Source: an uncultured Subdoligranulum sp.
GTDB taxonomy: Bacteria > Bacillota > Clostridia > Oscillospirales > Ruminococcaceae
DNA length: 43,377 nt
Assembly (NCBI GenBank): GCA_900545545.1
Contig: UQZO01000016.1
Location: 1 to 43,377 of the forward strand
Direction of reading: 5' to 3'
Within the stretch, counting starts at the first letter, position 1; every line of letters starts with the position of its first letter. Positions 40,545 to 43,377 of this stretch are shown in pieces. Both the position numbers and the translations under genes were made by a program. Below the pieces are notes generated by a model that worked only from the letters and a program-made list of their open reading frames with translations, was not told the origin of the DNA and searched no databases.

Positions 40545-40931
40545 ATGCACCCGAACGAGCACTGCAACTGCCGCTATGCCGATGTAGGCTGCGACAAGAT
40601 GGAGATGGTGATGGACCGCATCAGCGGAAAATGGAAGATGCGCATTTTGTTTATGGTGGGCGCTCACGGCACGCTGCGCTACGGCGAACTGCGGCGGCTG
40701 CTGGACGGCATCACCCACAAGATGCTGAGCAACCAGCTCAAGGAGTTGGCGGCGGACGGTCTGGTGGAGCGCATCGACTACCATGAGACGCCGCCCCGGG
40801 TGGAGTATCGCCTGACCCCCGACGGCGAGGATCTGATGCCGATTTTTGATGCCATCCAGGGGTATATCCGCAAGCGGATGGGCGACGGGCACGAATTTTC
40901 CCCTGCCGGGCATACTATGGGGGAAAACTAA
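40545..40931 (+). CDS. HxlR-family transcriptional regulator
   Basis: The 128-residue winged-helix protein has the HxlR core ISGKWKMRILFMVGAHGTLRYGELRRLLDGITHKMLSNQLKELAADGLVER in consecutive blocks, followed by the wing RVEYRLTPDGEDL. Three cysteines cluster at the N-terminus (C7, C9, C16), raising the possibility of thiol or metal sensing as in HypR-type members. The start at 40545 has GGGGGAAAG about 8 nt upstream. The following lipoprotein gene begins 13 bp later and is probably cotranscribed. Confidence 0.9.
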   Translation: MHPNEHCNCRYADVGCDKMEMVMDRISGKWKMRILFMVGAHGTLRYGELRRLLDGITHKMLSNQLKELAADGLVERIDYHETPPRVEYRLTPDGEDLMPIFDAIQGYIRKRMGDGHEFSPAGHTMGEN

Positions 40932-40944
40932 GGGGGTATCCGGT

Positions 40945-41490
40945 ATGCGAAAAATTCTTGGTTGGATTCTATGCGGGGTATTGCTGGCGGGGTGCGCGCC
41001 GGTGCCGGGGGCGGATTCGGCGCCCGCCACGGCACAGACCGCCGCCACCGCCGAAACGGCTGCCCCGGCGGTGACCGCCACACCGGAGGAAGCGCTGAGC
41101 ACAGCCCTGGGGGCCGTCAAGACCCGGCGGCTGACGGTGGTGCTCAACGGCTGCATTGCCTATGAGGTGGACAGCGCGGGCGGAAGCCTGAAAACGGCCA
41201 TCGCGGCGGCGGATCTGGTGGTGTACCTGGCGGGGGATTTTGTGCCCGATGACCTGCCCGGGGAGACGGCGGCCTGGCACGACGGGCTGGAAGCGGAGGA
41301 CCAGGCCACCATGGACGCCAACTGGCCCAAGGTGTATACCTGTGCCCGGGATATCTGCGAGGACCCGGCGGCCCAGCAGGGGTTGCTGGACGATGCAGGC
41401 GTGACGGCGGATTTCGGGGCCATGGACCTGGCAGGCGTGCCCGAACAGCTGGACGCCATGAACGAGGTGCTGGCCCACGGGGAAACCTGA
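40945..41490 (+). CDS. Small lipoprotein of unknown function
   Basis: This 181-residue protein has a lipoprotein signal peptide, MRKILGWILCGVLLAGC, with Cys 17 as the lipidation site. A Thr/Ala-rich spacer (about 20-50) and an acidic soluble domain follow, with LTVVLNGCIAYEVDSAGG and paired cysteines in YTCARDICEDPA. I recognise no family. GGGGGT precedes the start. A 26-bp palindrome abuts its stop codon. Confidence 0.8.
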   Translation: MRKILGWILCGVLLAGCAPVPGADSAPATAQTAATAETAAPAVTATPEEALSTALGAVKTRRLTVVLNGCIAYEVDSAGGSLKTAIAAADLVVYLAGDFVPDDLPGETAAWHDGLEAEDQATMDANWPKVYTCARDICEDPAAQQGLLDDAGVTADFGAMDLAGVPEQLDAMNEVLAHGET

Positions 41491-41564
41491 CCTACTTTCT
41501 TTGCAAAGAAAGTAGGCAAAGAAACTCCAAAGAAAAAGGCATGGTCAGACGACCATGCCTTTTT
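41491..41564. terminator. Gene-end palindrome and terminator after the lipoprotein
   Basis: The palindrome 41491-41516 (arm CCTACTTTCTTTG) starts at the base right after the stop codon. CAAAGAAACTCCAAAG follows, then the stem AAAAAGGCATGGTC/GACCATGCCTTTTT (41533-41564), nearly the same stem as at 35111-35142. Confidence 0.85.
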
Positions 41565-41591
41565 GGATATAGAATATTTTTGGGGAAGAAC

Positions 41592-41730
41592 GTAGGGCGG
41601 GGTCTTGACCCCGCCGAGAAACGGGCAGGGGATTGCGGTACGGTGTGAGGATGTAGGGGCCGGGTATACCCGGCCCGGGCGTTGGCAAGCGACCGCAAGA
41701 TGGCCCGGGCGGCCTGTAGGCCGCCCCTAC
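41592..41730. repeat. Three GTAG-footed REP palindromes with three different cores
   Basis: Copies are at 41592-41616 (core GGCGGGGTC), 41653-41677 (core GGGCCGGGTATAC) and 41706-41730 (inverted, core GGCGGCCT). All keep GTAGGG. They fill the gap between the lipoprotein and the P-loop kinase. Confidence 0.8.
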
Positions 41731-41781
41731 GACCAACCCATTCATAGGCAATTCCCCTAAACATAAATGGGTAACGCCGGT

Positions 41782-42294
41782 TTACAGATCGATCTCCCGG
41801 GGGTATTCGTTGTCAATAAGAAGGTAGGGCAGCCCGTGCAGGCGGCACTGGCGCAGGGCCTCGGCGTTGTCCGCCAGGGCGGTGTCCAGGGTGAAGTCGC
41901 TGTCGTCCAGGCGGTGCTCCACCACGTTGGCGTACTGCCGCACCCGGGCAAAATGCCGCAGCAGGTAGTCCCGGCTCATCACCAGGCAGAGATAGCGGAT
42001 CCCGGCCCGTTCCTCGGGGGAAAAATCCTGCTGCCAGCGGTAGGGAATATAGCAGCCCTCCACAATCAGGGACTGGCGGTTTTCCAGCGCGGTGCGCACT
42101 ATCTCCCGGGCGATGGGCCAGAGCACGGCGGTAAGGGCCTCGTCCTGGGTGGGGGACAGGGCAATGGTGCCGCTGCGGATCAGCCCCATTTTCAGGTGGT
42201 CCAGGCTTATATAGGGAATGTGATGGCGTTCCAGCAGTTTCTGGGCCAGCAGTGTTTTGCCGGTATGGGAAGGCCCGGCGATGAGATAGATCAT
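41782..42294 (-). CDS. P-loop nucleoside/small-molecule kinase-like protein
   Basis: This 170-residue protein starts MIYLIAGPSHTGKTLLAQKL, with a Walker A GPSHTGKT at residues 7-14. SLIVEGCYIP is a likely strand 3 and SRDYLLRHFARVRQ a lid-like segment. The pattern fits the AAA_33/2-phosphoglycerate-kinase-like or zeta-toxin-like P-loop kinases. No partner antitoxin is adjacent. A run of G lies 8 nt before the ATG. Substrate unknown. Confidence 0.7.
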   Translation of the reverse strand: MIYLIAGPSHTGKTLLAQKLLERHHIPYISLDHLKMGLIRSGTIALSPTQDEALTAVLWPIAREIVRTALENRQSLIVEGCYIPYRWQQDFSPEERAGIRYLCLVMSRDYLLRHFARVRQYANVVEHRLDDSDFTLDTALADNAEALRQCRLHGLPYLLIDNEYPREIDL

Positions 42295-42410
42295 GGAATA
42301 CCCCCGGCGGATGGTTTACAATACAGTGGACGAAGCCAACACCCCGCCCGCCATCTGCCCGGCAAAGGGGCAGCAACTTTTTGCTCTATTATTAAGGTAT
42401 AGCCCGGCGC

Positions 42411-43190
42411 TCACCGCCGCGCGTTGCGCTTCCAGATGGTGTACAGCCCGTCCAGGATCAGCGTCTCGCGGTAATCCACCTGGGTGCGGCAGGCCGCCCA
42501 TACGCTGCGGGGCAGCGTGCCGGTGGTCACCACCGGGGCGTCGGGGGCGTGCAGCGCAGCCCGGAAATTCTCCACCATGCCGTCCACCATGGCCGCCGTG
42601 CCGTGCACCATGCCGCTGTGCAGGCAGTCCGCCGTGTTGGCGCCCAGCATCCGCTTGGGGCGGGCGTCCAGCTCCACCTGGGGCAGCTGAGCGGTGTTCT
42701 TCACCAGCGCTGCCAGCGAAAGCTGCGGCCCCGGCAGAATCGCGCCGCCCACCAGGGCGCCCTCGGCGTCCACCGCCAGCATCGAGATGGCGGTATCAAA
42801 GTTCGCCACCACCACCGGCGGCGTGTGCCGCTGCAAGGCGCCCACCACGGCACACAGCAGCTCGCCCCCCAGCTGGGCGGGGTTGTCCATCCGGATGCGC
42901 ACCCCGCTCTTCAGCCCGGGGCCCACTTCCATCACCGGTGCCTCGCACATCTTGTGCAGGGCTTCCCGCATCCGCGGCGTCAGCGCCGGTACCACGCTGG
43001 AGAAGATCACGTCGGTGATCTCCCGGGGTTCCGCCCCGTACAGCGCCAGCATGTTTACCATCTTATATAAGAGCTCGTCGCTGCTCAGCGCCGTATCCGC
43101 AAACAGCCGGGAGGAAAACACCAGCTTGCCGTCCTTGGTGTAGGAACCGAAGGTGATGTTGGAGTTGCCGATATTCAAAGCCAGGATCAT
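42411..43190 (-). CDS. Type III pantothenate kinase homologue with altered active-site motifs
   Basis: The 259-residue protein aligns over its full length with CoaX (ASKHA fold): IGNSNITFG at the N-terminus, SSVVPALT, VGPGLKSGVRIRMDNPAQLG, GGAILPGPQLSLAALVKNTAQLP and GMVHGTAAMVDGM. Catalytic positions differ: N6 replaces the first Asp of DxGN, the GxDR motif reads G-G-E-L (E110, L111), and DxGTA reads N130-F-D-T-A. Some Clostridial relatives that I recall also have Asn at the first site, but the GEL and NFDTA changes look further derived. It may be an inactive or repurposed kinase. Frame and length are intact. Confidence 0.8.
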   Translation of the reverse strand: MILALNIGNSNITFGSYTKDGKLVFSSRLFADTALSSDELLYKMVNMLALYGAEPREITDVIFSSVVPALTPRMREALHKMCEAPVMEVGPGLKSGVRIRMDNPAQLGGELLCAVVGALQRHTPPVVVANFDTAISMLAVDAEGALVGGAILPGPQLSLAALVKNTAQLPQVELDARPKRMLGANTADCLHSGMVHGTAAMVDGMVENFRAALHAPDAPVVTTGTLPRSVWAACRTQVDYRETLILDGLYTIWKRNARR

Positions 43191-43243
43191 GGCTCTACCT
43201 CTTTTCTGTAAGATGCTTTAATACTATTATAATAAGAAGCAAA

Positions 43244-43277
43244 TTGCAAGAGGGGCGCTTTGCGCCCCTCTTTGCAA
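43244..43277. terminator. Bidirectional hairpin upstream of the pantothenate kinase homologue
   Basis: A stem TTGCAAGAGGGGCGC / GCGCCCCTCT(T)TGCAA around TTT lies upstream of the minus-strand gene; TATAAT on the minus strand (about 43228-43233) may be its -10. Near the window end, TTGACA (43357-43362) on the plus strand is a candidate -35 whose -10 falls outside. Confidence 0.6.
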
Positions 43278-43377
43278 TAGAAAACACAAAAAATCACGCT
43301 GTACCGAATAACCAAAAATAAGCCGAAAAATTTGTCAAAAAAATTGAAAAAAGGTGTTGACAAACGGTGTTCCCGGT

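Noticed and set aside
5560..41730. The regularly occurring GTAG palindromes as a CRISPR array.
   Set aside because: They are palindromic, scattered over tens of kilobases in both orientations, with no fixed spacer length and no cas genes.
41782..42294. The P-loop protein as a zeta-type toxin.
   Set aside because: No epsilon antitoxin-like gene is adjacent and the zeta-specific substrate motifs are not evident; left as a generic kinase-like protein.

Overview
The window is the replication-origin neighbourhood of a Gram-positive, high-GC member of the Clostridia. The gene order gyrA-gyrB-remB-recF-yaaA-dnaN-dnaA | rpmH-rnpA-yidD-yidC-khpB is the classic Firmicutes oriC layout. Protein style (GyrB with LPLWGK in the TOPRIM region), a Na+-pumping decarboxylase pair and glucuronate-pathway genes point to the Ruminococcaceae/Oscillospiraceae (Faecalibacterium-Gemmiger-Subdoligranulum neighbourhood). 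That placement is inference from remembered resemblance, not a search. The first 46 bases are not biological: they are an Illumina Nextera i7 adapter, so the contig comes from a short-read assembly and the first gene is cut.

Layout. 47-2804: C-terminus of an exported adhesin-like protein plus an FtsX/MacB-type ABC permease. 2946-13447 (minus strand): gyrA, a REP-associated transposase (RAYT) locus wedged between gyrA and gyrB, gyrB, remB, recF, yaaA, dnaN, the dnaN-dnaA gap holding the putative unwinding site (four TAG trios, a G-run, degenerate DnaA boxes), and dnaA. 13788-17237 (plus strand): rpmH, rnpA, yidD, yidC, khpB. Replication-outward transcription diverges at about 13.5 kb. 17.4-17.6 kb: a dense cluster of TTTTCCACA sequences. 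17701-27810: alpha/beta hydrolase, oadB/oadG-type Na+ pump subunits, an Amt-PII fusion, an LTA-synthase-like sulfatase, then a minus-strand operon of YgjP-like metalloprotease, flippase and nitroreductase. 27884-31975: AraC regulator divergent from uxuB-uxuA (fructuronate to mannonate to 2-keto-3-deoxygluconate). 32112-40364 (minus): birA, phosphodiesterase, rsmI, acylphosphatase, copA with an in-frame copZ tail, gluQ, M18 aminopeptidase. 40545-43190: HxlR regulator, lipoprotein, P-loop kinase and a type III pantothenate kinase homologue with altered catalytic motifs. I found no tRNA, rRNA or CRISPR array.

The most distinctive content is intergenic. (1) At least 17 short GC palindromes, each with 5'-GTAG at one foot, scatter through the window; six lie in and around the RAYT gene, two of them inside its reading frame. 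(2) Some fifteen AT-rich palindromes centred on TTGCAA or a near variant sit immediately after stop codons and, at convergent gene ends, form a nested inverted unit around a bidirectional terminator. (3) A structured element of about 270 bp occurs twice almost intact (8748-9016 and 34789-35060), with a third inverted, disrupted copy at 33511-33722. Together these make nearly every intergenic gap repeat-built, while the genes themselves are conventional housekeeping and metabolic functions.
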